Source: GCA-2748575 sp965222725
GTDB lineage: Bacteria > Pseudomonadota > Gammaproteobacteria > Pseudomonadales > Ketobacteraceae
Direction of reading: 5' to 3'
DNA length: 64,000 nt
NCBI GenBank assembly: GCA_965222725.1
Contig: OZ244969.1
Coordinates: forward strand, 1,488,001-1,552,000
How positions within the stretch are numbered: the stretch's first letter is position 1; every line of letters begins with the position of its first letter. Shown piece after piece: positions 9,102 through 17,277 of this stretch. Made by a program: the position numbers and the translations under genes. The notes beneath the pieces are model-generated. The model ran no database searches and was not told the origin of the DNA. It saw only the letters and a list, made by a program, of their open reading frames with translations.

Positions 9102-9145
9102 TTTATAGTGGTACACCGCAAGCTGCGGATGTCGACCACTATAAA
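9102..9145 (-). promoter_or_regulatory. Large nested dyad in the leader of the propeller lipoprotein gene
   Basis: An 11-bp perfect inverted repeat (TTTATAGTGGT at 9102-9112 and ACCACTATAAA at 9135-9145) encloses a second hairpin, CCGCA/TGCGG at 9116-9120 and 9124-9128. It lies between ubiK and the lipoprotein gene, just upstream of the latter's ribosome binding site, and lacks a downstream T-run. It may be an operator or a structured leader; termination of ubiK is possible. Confidence 0.4.
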
Positions 9146-9216
9146 GGGGAGTGCGGGGAATGAAAACTGCCTGGCCCGCAAGGCAGCAAATTTGATAAAA
9201 CACTCAATGGAGCGGG

Positions 9217-9492
9217 TTAATCCTGCTCCTGTTCCCGCTCCAATAACCCCTCCAGCTCCGCTGCCCTTTTTTCGAGCGCTTCCAGCTTCTGACGGGTGCG
9301 TTGCAGCACTTTCTGCTGAACTTCAAACTCTTCCCGGGTCACCATGTCCAGGTTGGCCAGGGATTCGGTGATGGTGGCGCGCAGGTTCTGCTTCAGTTCC
9401 TGGCCCACGCCTTCCAGCCCGGGTGGAATGGCTTCCTTAACCAGATCAATGACTTGGCGAACCAGTTGTTCGGGCTTCTGCTGTTCGTTCAT
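9217..9492 (-). CDS. ubiK: Ubiquinone biosynthesis accessory factor UbiK (BMFP domain)
   Basis: The 91-residue protein is a small helical coiled coil of the YqiC/BMFP family. It has an N-terminal amphipathic region (QLVRQVIDLVKEAIPPG), the conserved NLDMVTREEFEVQQKVLQRTR block and a Glu-rich tail. In Escherichia coli UbiK binds UbiJ and assists aerobic ubiquinone synthesis; family members trimerise and contact membranes. ATG at 9492 with AAGGAG eight bases upstream is clear. It is divergent from glnK, as in Pseudomonas, where ubiK-like, glnK and amtB genes are neighbours. Length is normal for the family. Confidence 0.9.
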   Translation of the reverse strand: MNEQQKPEQLVRQVIDLVKEAIPPGLEGVGQELKQNLRATITESLANLDMVTREEFEVQQKVLQRTRQKLEALEKRAAELEGLLEREQEQD

Positions 9493-9579
9493 GAGTACTC
9501 CTTTTGGCGATGGCGGCAAGTTTATCACGTTCCGGTTATTGATTCGTAACCCGTTATAGCGTCTGATACTTATAGCACC

Positions 9580-9655
9580 CGCACTATCGTTGTGCGCCCT
9601 CGTGGTGCATGGTGGGAATGCGTGACGCATCAATATGGTGCGCTATAATGGTGCG
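9580..9655 (+). promoter_or_regulatory. Tandem NtrC-like binding sites upstream of glnK
   Basis: Three 17-bp elements resemble the NtrC consensus TGCACC-N5-TGGTGCA: 9593-9609 (TGCGCCCTCGTGGTGCA), 9626-9642 (CGCATCAATATGGTGCG) and 9639-9655 (TGCGCTATAATGGTGCG). A weaker fourth, CGCACTATCGTTGTGCG, is at 9580-9596. The sites lie about 65-140 bp upstream of the sigma-54 promoter, the usual range for an NtrC enhancer. Confidence 0.7.
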
Positions 9656-9720
9656 CAGGGTAGGGGGTACCCCCCTGCAAATACCCTTAAGTTGTTGTTT
9701 TACCGCGATTTATATCAATA

Positions 9721-9734
9721 GGCATGGTTTGTGC
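9721..9734 (+). promoter_or_regulatory. Sigma-54 promoter of glnK-amtB
   Basis: GGCATGGTTTGTGC has the invariant GG (-24) and GC (-12) separated by exactly 10 bp, close to TGGCAC-N5-TTGC. Transcription would start near 9746, giving a leader of about 100 nt to glnK. Together with the upstream NtrC-like sites this indicates nitrogen-limitation control. Confidence 0.75.
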
Positions 9735-9846
9735 AAAACATGCGGAAAGTCGGGTAATCCCGCGAGCATGATGCACTGAATTGCGATTAACAGGCTTTAC
9801 ACATCAAAAGATAACTCGTTTCTTCGTCCTTAAAGGAGATGTAAAT

Positions 9847-10185
9847 ATGAAACTGGTCACGGCCATCATCAAACCATTTAAATTGGATGACGTACGTGAA
9901 TCCTTGTCTGAAATCGGTATCCAGGGGATTACCGTGACAGAAGTTAAGGGATTCGGTCGTCAGAAAGGCCACACCGAACTGTACCGTGGTGCAGAGTACG
10001 TGGTGGACTTCCTGCCCAAAGTCAAAATCGAAGTGGCTGCCGCTGACGATCTGCTGGATCAGGTCATCGAAGCCATCACGAAAGCTGCCAACACCGGCAA
10101 AATCGGCGACGGTAAAATTTTCGTTACCAACCTTGAACAGGCGATTCGTATCCGTACGGGAGAGACAGGTACAGACGCCCTTTAA
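9847..10185 (+). CDS. glnK: Nitrogen regulatory protein PII (GlnK/GlnB)
   Basis: The 112-residue protein begins MKLVTAIIKPFKLDDVRESL and is full length for PII. The T-loop carries Tyr51 in GHTELYRGAEYVVDFLPK, the site uridylylated by GlnD, and the C-terminal signature TGKIGDGKIFV is intact. PII trimers sense ATP/ADP and 2-oxoglutarate, and plug the ammonium channel AmtB when nitrogen is plentiful. The start is fixed by AAAGGAGATG upstream. It is followed 92 bp later by amtB, the classic glnK-amtB pair, and preceded by a sigma-54 promoter with NtrC-like sites. GlnB and GlnK cannot be separated by sequence alone; linkage to amtB favours GlnK. Confidence 0.96.
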   Translation: MKLVTAIIKPFKLDDVRESLSEIGIQGITVTEVKGFGRQKGHTELYRGAEYVVDFLPKVKIEVAAADDLLDQVIEAITKAANTGKIGDGKIFVTNLEQAIRIRTGETGTDAL

Positions 10186-10277
10186 TTCACTTTTTCGTTT
10201 TAATGCTTTAACTCAAAACCATGCCTATTTTGATTAAAGCCCTAAGATTTTAGAACTTTATTTGCGGAGGCTTTACC

Positions 10278-11546
10278 GTGGAAAACAATATCTTTCACTT
10301 ACAATACGCAATGGACACCTTCTACTTCCTGGTGTGTGGTGCCCTTGTTATGTGGATGGCCGCTGGCTTTGCCATGCTTGAAGCAGGTCTGGTTCGTTCC
10401 AAGAACACGACTGAAATTCTGACCAAAAACGTCGCGCTTTTTGCGATCTCCTGCATCATGTACATGGTTTGCGGTTACGCCATCATGTACGGTGGTGAAA
10501 TCTTCCTGTCCGGCATGGGCAGTGTGGATGTTGACGGTGTGCTGGGCGACATGGCCGGCCGTGAAGATGGCTTCACCGGCGGTTCTGTTTACTCAGGTGC
10601 TTCTGACTTCTTCTTCCAGGTGGTATTCGTAGCCACTGCCATGTCCATCGTATCCGGTGCCGTTGCCGAGCGTATGAAACTGTGGGCTTTCCTGGCTTTC
10701 GCGGTGGTTATGACCGGTGTTATCTATCCTATGGAAGGTGGCTGGACCTGGGGTGGCAACGACGTGTTCGGTATGTACAACCTGGGCGACCTCGGTTTCT
10801 CTGACTTCGCCGGTTCCGGTATTGTTCACATGGCAGGTGCCGCTGCGGCTCTGGCGGGTGTGATTCTGCTGGGTGCCCGTAAAGGTAAATACGGTCCTAA
10901 CGGTGAAGTCAACGCGATTCCTGGTGCTAACCTGCCGCTGGCGACTCTGGGTACTTTCATCCTGTGGATGGGCTGGTTCGGCTTTAACGGTGGTTCTGTA
11001 CTGAAACTGGGCGACGTTGCCAACGCACACTCTGTTGCCATGGTATTCCTGAACACCAACACGGCTGCTGCCGGTGGTGCGGTTGCCGCTCTGATCACTG
11101 CCCGTCTGCTGTTCGGTAAGGCTGACCTGACTATGCTGCTGAACGGTGCACTGGCCGGCCTGGTAGCGATCACTGCTGAGCCTTCTACACCTTCTGCTCT
11201 GGAAGCCACTATCTTCGGCGCCATCGGTGGTGTACTGGTAGTGTTCAGCATCCTGACTCTGGACAAACTGAAAATCGACGATCCTGTGGGTGCCATCTCT
11301 GTTCACGGTGTGGTAGGTCTGCTGGGTCTGCTGCTGGTACCGGTCACTAACAGCGGTGCAAGCTTCTCCGGACAGATCATTGGCGCGCTGACCATCTTCG
11401 TATGGGTGTTCGTAGCCAGCCTGGTTGTCTGGGGCATCCTGAAAGCCGTTATGGGCATCCGCGTAAGCGAAGAGGACGAATACGAAGGTATGGACCTCGT
11501 CGACTGCGGTATGGAAGCATACCCCGAGTTCACTGGTAAATCATAA
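10278..11546 (+). CDS. amtB: Ammonium transporter AmtB
   Basis: The 422-residue polytopic protein has about eleven membrane segments and the conserved Amt/Mep/Rh features. The twin pore histidines are His184 (GSGIVHMAGAAAAL) and His343 (DPVGAISVHGVVG). The conserved FILWMGWFGFNGGS and FLNTNTAAAGGAVAAL segments are present. The start is GTG at 10278 with GCGGAGG seven bases before it. There is no obvious cleavable signal peptide; the N-terminus runs directly into the first helix. It moves ammonium across the inner membrane and is gated by GlnK encoded just upstream. A strong hairpin terminator follows at 11584. Codon use is more biased than in neighbours, consistent with high induced expression. 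Confidence 0.96.
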   Translation: MENNIFHLQYAMDTFYFLVCGALVMWMAAGFAMLEAGLVRSKNTTEILTKNVALFAISCIMYMVCGYAIMYGGEIFLSGMGSVDVDGVLGDMAGREDGFTGGSVYSGASDFFFQVVFVATAMSIVSGAVAERMKLWAFLAFAVVMTGVIYPMEGGWTWGGNDVFGMYNLGDLGFSDFAGSGIVHMAGAAAALAGVILLGARKGKYGPNGEVNAIPGANLPLATLGTFILWMGWFGFNGGSVLKLGDVANAHSVAMVFLNTNTAAAGGAVAALITARLLFGKADLTMLLNGALAGLVAITAEPSTPSALEATIFGAIGGVLVVFSILTLDKLKIDDPVGAISVHGVVGLLGLLLVPVTNSGASFSGQIIGALTIFVWVFVASLVVWGILKAVMGIRVSEEDEYEGMDLVDCGMEAYPEFTGKS

Positions 11547-11583
11547 AGGCTTCTCTCCAAAGGTACTTACCCTTGCCTTTAGG

Positions 11584-11610
11584 ACCCCGGCTTCGGCCGG
11601 GGTTTTTTTT
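11584..11610 (+). terminator. Rho-independent terminator of glnK-amtB
   Basis: ACCCCGGC-TTCG-GCCGGGGT forms an 8-bp stem with a UUCG tetraloop, followed by eight T residues. This is a textbook intrinsic terminator 37 bp after the amtB stop. Confidence 0.93.
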
Positions 11611-11677
11611 GCCTGCAGAAATATGATCGTTAATAATGAAGCCTGATGTGGCGGGTGCAGTTTCTGGAGAATCTTGT

Positions 11678-12163
11678 ATGACGGGCAGAATGATGGTTTC
11701 CCTGGCGGGGTTACTGATGGGGCTACTGGCCGGACTTTTGTTGACTGCCGGCAATGTGAATGCCGGGGTGTACCGCTGGGTGGATGAAAACGGCAAGGTG
11801 CATTTTGGTGACCGCCCGCCGGCAGATGCCGAGGCTGAGACGCTGGAAATGCCCGAGGTAACACCCAGTGAAACGCCGGAAGTGTCAGTGCAGGAAAGAC
11901 GCGAACGTCAGCGCAGACTGGTGGAGGCTCTTGAAGAAGAGCGCAAGGAAAAGGAGCGTAAAAAACAGGAAGCCGAGGCGCAGGAAGAAAAACGGGAGGC
12001 TTATTGCCGCCGCCTGCTGGCGCAGGTGAAGGACAGTGAGCGGATCAGTCGTTACTACAAATACGACAAGAAGGGGGAGCGCGTTTACATGAACGACGAG
12101 GATGCTGACGCTTATCGGGACAAATTGCGTTCTACCTACGATGCCCGCTGTCAGTCAGACTGA
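11678..12163 (+). CDS. DUF4124 domain-containing periplasmic protein
   Basis: The 161-residue product has a signal peptide (hydrophobic core VSLAGLLMGLLAGLLLTAG, cleavage near NVNAG). The DUF4124 motif YRWVDENGKVHFGDRPP follows immediately. After it comes a long Glu/Lys/Arg-rich helix (about residues 75-120) and a C-terminal part with two Cys residues. DUF4124 proteins are common in gammaproteobacteria and are thought to act in the envelope, but no biochemical role is established. ATG at 11678, eight bases after CTGGAGA, is preferred over an earlier in-frame ATG at 11636. It converges with the LbtU-type porin gene, leaving only 21 bp between stops. Confidence 0.8.
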   Translation: MTGRMMVSLAGLLMGLLAGLLLTAGNVNAGVYRWVDENGKVHFGDRPPADAEAETLEMPEVTPSETPEVSVQERRERQRRLVEALEEERKEKERKKQEAEAQEEKREAYCRRLLAQVKDSERISRYYKYDKKGERVYMNDEDADAYRDKLRSTYDARCQSD

Positions 12164-12184
12164 TGGCTGGCGCTTGCTGGCCGT

Positions 12185-13270
12185 TTAGATTTCCACGGCC
12201 AGTTGCAACAGCACACCTTTGGCATCGTCACCGGTACCGCTGATGCCCGCCACTTCTTTTTTCTCGCCGTAGTCCCTGTCCGCATAGAGTTGTGCGCTGA
12301 CCGCCAGGTTGGTGGTTAACGGCAGGGCTGCCGATACCACCCAGCGCCTTTCCGGAAGATTCAGCAAGAGCGCGTCCTTGGTTTGCTGATAGCTGGCCGC
12401 AAAGGTGATGTTCTGGTGGTAAACTGTATCGTTGTAAAAACATTCCAGCTGTAAAGCCGCCGGTTTTTGACTGTCGAACAGGCCGGGGGTTTCACTTTCC
12501 GCGTTCACCAGTGCCGATACGTATTCAAAGGCTGCGCCCCAGACGCGATTGTCCCAGTGCAGTGCGGTGGCCATGCCGGCTGTGCTGTCATCAAAGTCCG
12601 GGGTGACATCGCTCAGGCGGTCACTGCTCAGCAGGTTACTGATAAAATCCAGCGAGAAGAAACCGGCGCCATCCTGGTAGTTAAAGTTTTTCCGCAGCCG
12701 CCCACCAAAATTATCGATCGCCTGGCCGTCGGTGTTGCTGTCACCGCGAAATACGTAGGCATCCAGTTGGTAGTCATCTTTGGCGTAGCTCACCATTGCC
12801 GCGGTGGTTCGTGTTTCGCCGATTTCCAGCGTCAGTGGATCGCTGACCACCGCTGTGTTGTATTGCCCGAAAGGTACATAAATTTGCCCGCCGGTAACGG
12901 CAAAGTGATCGTTGATACCATAGCTGATGTAGGCCTCGTCCACTTCCAGCGGCGTTTCATCTTCCTCATAAAGCACCGTAACGGCGGCCAGCAGATTGGA
13001 CTGTATCTGTTTCTGTGCAGCAAGAAAGGCGGTTTCAACCCGCAGATCGCTGTTGCTGTCGTTGTTGTAGTCTTTGAGGTAGCCGGCTTCCAGCTCAAGG
13101 GCTCCCGACCATTGAATCCCCAAAGGCGTGTTTGCTGATTGTCTTTGTTCCAGCGCTTCTATGCGTTGCTTTAACGCAGCCAGTTCATCCTGGATGTCGT
13201 TGGCCCAGGCCAGTTGGCTGATGCAGCAAACAGAACCCAAAACGATGCTGGTGTAAGGGTGTCTTGTCAC
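12185..13270 (-). CDS. LbtU-family outer membrane porin (siderophore-type)
   Basis: The 361-residue protein has a signal peptide ending near AWA, then a short coiled coil (DIQDELAALKQRIEALEQRQ) like the trimerising stalks of some porins. A beta-barrel of alternating strands follows, with VDEAYISYGINDHFAVTGGQIYVPFG typical of LbtU proteins, and it ends in the aromatic/hydrophobic strand LLQLAVEI. LbtU of Legionella is a TonB-independent receptor for legiobactin; for most homologues the substrate is unknown. A small secreted protein gene lies 37 bp upstream on the same strand, suggesting co-transcription. No Fur box was recognised, so a link with iron is an inference from family name only. Confidence 0.78.
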   Translation of the reverse strand: MTRHPYTSIVLGSVCCISQLAWANDIQDELAALKQRIEALEQRQSANTPLGIQWSGALELEAGYLKDYNNDSNSDLRVETAFLAAQKQIQSNLLAAVTVLYEEDETPLEVDEAYISYGINDHFAVTGGQIYVPFGQYNTAVVSDPLTLEIGETRTTAAMVSYAKDDYQLDAYVFRGDSNTDGQAIDNFGGRLRKNFNYQDGAGFFSLDFISNLLSSDRLSDVTPDFDDSTAGMATALHWDNRVWGAAFEYVSALVNAESETPGLFDSQKPAALQLECFYNDTVYHQNITFAASYQQTKDALLLNLPERRWVVSAALPLTTNLAVSAQLYADRDYGEKKEVAGISGTGDDAKGVLLQLAVEI

Positions 13271-13307
13271 GCGATATCTCCCCGTTGGTTCTTTTTATGT
13301 GTCGCGG

Positions 13308-13676
13308 TCAGGGCTTGAGGTTTTCCCGGATGCCGTAATCTTTCGGTGCGTTAAACAGGTCATTGCTCGCGCCAGCTGCGGTGGCGGGTTTGCCCGCCAG
13401 GCTATCAGCGGCGGCTTCGTTTCGTGTCGTACCCTGGATGCTGTCAGGTCCGTAAACTTTTTCTGTGCGCGCTGTTACGGTGGCGTCTCGCTCCGGCAGA
13501 TTGTCGGCAGGAACTGTTTTTACGTGTCCCAATACTCTGTGATGGTATCCCTGATAGAGCGGTGAGCTAAAACCTGTGTTTGCCAGCAGCAAACTGACGG
13601 TCAGGCACAGGGCTGCCGGTAGCGAACAGGGTCGCAACCTGTTCTTTGGATGGGGTACCTGAGGATATTGCTGCAT
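13308..13676 (-). CDS. Small secreted protein upstream of the LbtU-type porin, unknown function
   Basis: The 122-residue product was not recognised. It has an N-terminal Sec signal (hydrophobic LPAALCLTVSLLLANTGFSS) and a polar, probably disordered mature part rich in Ala, Asp, Asn and Thr without Cys. ATG at 13676, seven bases after ACGGAG, is preferred to a longer start at 13706. It is co-directional with the porin gene, 37 bp downstream, and probably shares its transcript, so a periplasmic or surface role linked to that porin is plausible but unproven. Confidence 0.55.
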   Translation of the reverse strand: MQQYPQVPHPKNRLRPCSLPAALCLTVSLLLANTGFSSPLYQGYHHRVLGHVKTVPADNLPERDATVTARTEKVYGPDSIQGTTRNEAAADSLAGKPATAAGASNDLFNAPKDYGIRENLKP

Positions 13677-13752
13677 ATTGACTCCGTTAATGCTAACCCT
13701 GCCCACGCAGGCTGGCTGGACCCAGCTTATAGCGGGCAGGATTAATACACAA

Positions 13753-14619
13753 TCACAGCTTGTTGAGTGTGCGTTTCATGAACTCCGGCTGGGCCAGGGC
13801 GCCCTGATGGACGGCATCGTTGTAATATTCGGTGGTAAAGCTTTTTGCTTGTGAGTCAGACTGGCGAAACTGACCCGTATCGGTGCTGACGCTGGCCATG
13901 GTGCAGGACCACCAGCCGGTAGGGTACACCGGCTGGGGAAACGGCAGTGTCTGTACCTTGCTGAAGCCCGCTGCTTTCATGTCCTGATGGGCCTTGGCAA
14001 TGATGGTGCCGGTGTGCAGCAGAGGGGATTCGGTTTGCTGTACCAGCAGCCCGTTGTCTTTCAGTGCCCGGCAGCAGTCCTTGTAGAAATCCACGGCAAA
14101 CAGGCCTTCGGCCGGCCCCACCGGATCGGTGGAATCCACAATGATGATATCCAGGCTGTTGTCGGGCTGGTTCTTGATCCAGGCGATACCATCGTCAAAC
14201 AACAGGGTGGCGCGGGGATCGCTGTTGCTGTCGCACAGTTCCGGGAAGTACTCCTCCGACAGCCGGGTCACCCGTTCGTCGATATCAATCTGCCACACTT
14301 CTTCCACATCCGGGTGTTTCAGAATTTCCCGCAGGGTGCCGCAGTCGCCACCGCCGATAATGGCCACCCGCCTGGGTGCCGGGTGGGTAAACATCACCGG
14401 GTGCGACATCATTTCGTGATACAGAAAATTATCTCTTTCTGTTAGCATCACGCAGTCGTCGATAACCATCAGCTTACCGAAGGTTTCGGTGTCATAAATT
14501 TCCAGTTTCTGGTACTGGCTTTGCTCTTCATGCAGCTTGCCCTTGATGGCCAGCCCGAAAGAGGTGCCTTCGTTACCGAAAACTTCCGTAAACCAAGCTT
14601 GTTCTGCATCGTTAGACAT
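13753..14619 (-). CDS. speE: Spermidine synthase
   Basis: The 288-residue enzyme matches SpeE in length and motifs: the decarboxylated-SAM binding GGGDCGTLREILKH and the catalytic IIVDSTDPVGPAEGLF, with an N-terminal beta hairpin domain (WFTEVFGNEGTSFGLAI). It transfers the aminopropyl group from decarboxylated S-adenosylmethionine to putrescine. The gene is divergent from speA, with 97 bp between their starts, so the two polyamine genes probably share a control region. Start ATG at 14619 is followed by the conserved N-terminus. Sequence gives no sign of truncation. Confidence 0.95.
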   Translation of the reverse strand: MSNDAEQAWFTEVFGNEGTSFGLAIKGKLHEEQSQYQKLEIYDTETFGKLMVIDDCVMLTERDNFLYHEMMSHPVMFTHPAPRRVAIIGGGDCGTLREILKHPDVEEVWQIDIDERVTRLSEEYFPELCDSNSDPRATLLFDDGIAWIKNQPDNSLDIIIVDSTDPVGPAEGLFAVDFYKDCCRALKDNGLLVQQTESPLLHTGTIIAKAHQDMKAAGFSKVQTLPFPQPVYPTGWWSCTMASVSTDTGQFRQSDSQAKSFTTEYYNDAVHQGALAQPEFMKRTLNKL

Positions 14620-14716
14620 GCTGATGTATCCTTAACGTTAACCACGAAATTTGCGGCAAATGTAACGCACGGGTCGTGGTTGTCAACGTGATTTTAAGCC
14701 TTTTTTGGAAACCGTC

Positions 14717-16618
14717 ATGACCGCCGATTCCATTCAAACCAATCGCAGCACTTACAGTGTGGATTACTGGAGTGCCGGATATTTCGACATTAATCCCCAG
14801 GGGCAGGCCATGCTCAAGGTGCCGGGAAATGGTTTTACCATTCCCCTGCCCGAGGTGGTGGCTGCCGCGCAGCAACAGGGGCTCACCCTGCCTTTGCTGA
14901 TCCGCTTTGGCTGTATCCTGCAGGACCGGGTGAAATCCCTGTGTCAGGCGTTTCACGATGCCATGGCCGCCCACGACTATCAGGCCAGTTACACCTCGGT
15001 GTATCCCATAAAAGTGAATCAGCAGCGTCGTGTCGTGGAGGAAATCATCTCCACTGATGTGTCGCTGCCGGGTTGTGGTGTGGGTCTGGAAGCGGGCAGC
15101 AAGCCGGAGCTGATGGCGGTGCTGGCCCTTAGCCGCGAAGGCGGCACCGTGGTGTGCAACGGCTACAAGGATCGTGAGTATATCCGTCTGGCTCTGATCG
15201 GTGAAAAAACCGGGCGCAAAGTCTATATCGTGGTGGAAAAACTCAGCGAGCTGGAGCTGATTCTGGAGGAGGCCGCCAAGCTGAAAGTGGCACCGCGCAT
15301 TGGACTGCGGGTACGGCTGAGTTCTATCGGCAAAGGCAACTGGCAGAATACCGGTGGTGAAAAATCCAAGTTCGGGCTTTCTGCGGCTCAGGTGCTGGGG
15401 GTGCTGGAGCGCTTGCGGGCCTGTGATCAGCTCAGCAGCCTGCAGTTGCTGCATTTTCACCTGGGTTCCCAGATTTCCAATATCCGCGATATCCAGAAAG
15501 GCATGAAGGAAGCGGCCCGCTATTTTGCCGAGCTGAATCTGGCGGGCGCGGCCATCAGTACGGTGGATGTGGGTGGTGGCCTGGGGGTGGATTATGAAGG
15601 TACCCGTACGCGAAGCTACTGCTCCATGAACTATTCCATGTACGAATATGCCGCAGCCATTGTGGTGGCGCTGCAGGATGTGTGTGCACTCCATGACCTG
15701 GCGACACCGGATATTGTGACGGAGTCAGGCCGGGCGATTACGGCGCATCATGCGGTGCTGATTGCCAATGTGATTGGCCGGGAAACGGTATTGGGCCAGC
15801 AGGCCGCCGAGCCTGCCGACGATGCGCCGCTGGTGATCCGCGAACTGGCCCGCTGTTATCAGCTGATTGCCGCCAATGATGCTCAGCACGCCATTACCGA
15901 GCTGTATCACGAAGTGGTGTTCCGCCTGTCGGAAGCCCACGACATGTACACTCACGGGGATCTGGGCCTGCAGGACAAGGCCATGGCGGAGCAGCTTTAC
16001 TTTGCCGCCTGTGAAAAAATCCGCGAGCAGCTGGATCCCATGAACCGCACCCATCAGGAAATGCGCGATCAGTTGAACGAGAAGCTGGCGGACAAGGTGT
16101 TTCTGAATTTTTCCCTGTTCCAGTCTTTGCCGGATGTGTGGGGGATTGATCAGGTGTTCCCGATTTTGCCACTGGAAAAACTGGATCAGCCGCTTAGCCG
16201 GCGCGGGGTGATCCAGGATATCACCTGTGACTCCGATGGTCGTATTGATCATTATGTGGATAGCGGTGGTTTGTCCACCAGTCTGCCGTTGCCGGAGTAT
16301 GAGGCGGACGAGCATTTGCGGCTGGCAATGTTTATGGTGGGCGCTTACCAGGAAATCCTGGGTGATATGCACAACCTGTTTGGTGACACGGATGCGGTGG
16401 ATGCCTACGTGGACGACGCCGGAAAGCTGGAGCTGCGGCATGCCAGTAAAGGGGATACGGTGGACCGGATTCTGGAATACGTAAACTACGAGCCCCGCAA
16501 GTTGATGCAATCGCTCCATGAGCAGTTGATTCACAGTGATCTGACCCCGGAGGAGCAGGCGGAGTGTATGGCGGAATTGCGGGAAGGGCTGACCGGGTAC
16601 ACCTATCTGGAAGAGTGA
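14717..16618 (+). CDS. speA: Biosynthetic arginine decarboxylase
   Basis: The 633-residue protein is a PLP-dependent fold-III decarboxylase of SpeA type. The Schiff-base lysine is Lys99 in YPIKVNQQR. Further landmarks are the HFHLGSQISNIRDIQ block, the PLP phosphate-binding DVGGGLGVDYEG and the C-terminal DITCDSDGRIDHYVD with the active-site Cys. It converts arginine to agmatine, the first step of the agmatine route to putrescine. ATG at 14717 was preferred to an in-frame TTG at 14705, because its N-terminus MTADSIQTNRSTYSV fits the family. Divergent speE supplies the next polyamine step. The stop codon directly abuts the stop of the converging DUF523 gene. Confidence 0.95.
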   Translation: MTADSIQTNRSTYSVDYWSAGYFDINPQGQAMLKVPGNGFTIPLPEVVAAAQQQGLTLPLLIRFGCILQDRVKSLCQAFHDAMAAHDYQASYTSVYPIKVNQQRRVVEEIISTDVSLPGCGVGLEAGSKPELMAVLALSREGGTVVCNGYKDREYIRLALIGEKTGRKVYIVVEKLSELELILEEAAKLKVAPRIGLRVRLSSIGKGNWQNTGGEKSKFGLSAAQVLGVLERLRACDQLSSLQLLHFHLGSQISNIRDIQKGMKEAARYFAELNLAGAAISTVDVGGGLGVDYEGTRTRSYCSMNYSMYEYAAAIVVALQDVCALHDLATPDIVTESGRAITAHHAVLIANVIGRETVLGQQAAEPADDAPLVIRELARCYQLIAANDAQHAITELYHEVVFRLSEAHDMYTHGDLGLQDKAMAEQLYFAACEKIREQLDPMNRTHQEMRDQLNEKLADKVFLNFSLFQSLPDVWGIDQVFPILPLEKLDQPLSRRGVIQDITCDSDGRIDHYVDSGGLSTSLPLPEYEADEHLRLAMFMVGAYQEILGDMHNLFGDTDAVDAYVDDAGKLELRHASKGDTVDRILEYVNYEPRKLMQSLHEQLIHSDLTPEEQAECMAELREGLTGYTYLEE

Positions 16619-17140
16619 TCAGCGTTCCTGTTGTAGCTGCCTGAAGCGGGCTTGGACCCGTTTCAGAAAGGCGTTGATGCTGGCCTCATCGCTGAGGTCG
16701 GTGTCGTTGAGGATGGGCAGGTCCGGGCAGGTGTCTGCCAGTCGTTGGGCTACCAGGCCGCTGCCGATACCGATTTCTTTTCCTTGTTCATTAAATATTG
16801 GCGTGGTGTTGTAGCCGCAGGATGGGGAGCGGCTCTGGAAAATGTAGCCGCACAGGTCGGGGTAGACTTTGTGGATGGTGTCGGCGAAGTGGGTTAACGG
16901 GGCGGTGACGTCGATGCCGGGATTGTCGCGGCCGATGGCGATCAGGCCATTTTGGGTTTGTTGGATCTGGATGGGCGGCCTCGGGATGCCCATGCCGATG
17001 GCGGCTTCGGGGCAGATTGGCAGCAGGGTGGCCTTTGGGGTGATCCGATCGTGGATTAGCTGGTTGAATTTGTGATGACCGTCGTAGCGGACTTTTTGGC
17101 CGGTCAGGCAGCTGCTGATGCCTATTAAAGGTTTGGGCAT
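16619..17140 (-). CDS. DUF523 family protein
   Basis: The 173-residue protein carries the DUF523 hallmarks ISSCLTGQKVRYDG near the N-terminus, LPICPEAAIGMGIPRPPI, and FQSRSPSCGYNTTPIF. The conserved Cys residues suggest a thiol or metal site, but the function is not established. ATG at 17140, with AGGA eleven bases upstream, matches the conserved start; an upstream extension to 17260 looks non-coding. It converges with speA with zero bases between the stop codons and is divergent from yjbQ. Confidence 0.85.
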   Translation of the reverse strand: MPKPLIGISSCLTGQKVRYDGHHKFNQLIHDRITPKATLLPICPEAAIGMGIPRPPIQIQQTQNGLIAIGRDNPGIDVTAPLTHFADTIHKVYPDLCGYIFQSRSPSCGYNTTPIFNEQGKEIGIGSGLVAQRLADTCPDLPILNDTDLSDEASINAFLKRVQARFRQLQQER

Positions 17141-17277
17141 TGGGGTGTTCCTGTTGATGCGTACTGGGTACGGGGCCATCTTAACAAGCCCCCTCGATGG
17201 GAGCGTAGTGCTGAGTTTGTCAGCTCCTCGCCCTTTCCAATAGAATTTTGTGTTATCCATCGTTGGAGGAGAATTCT

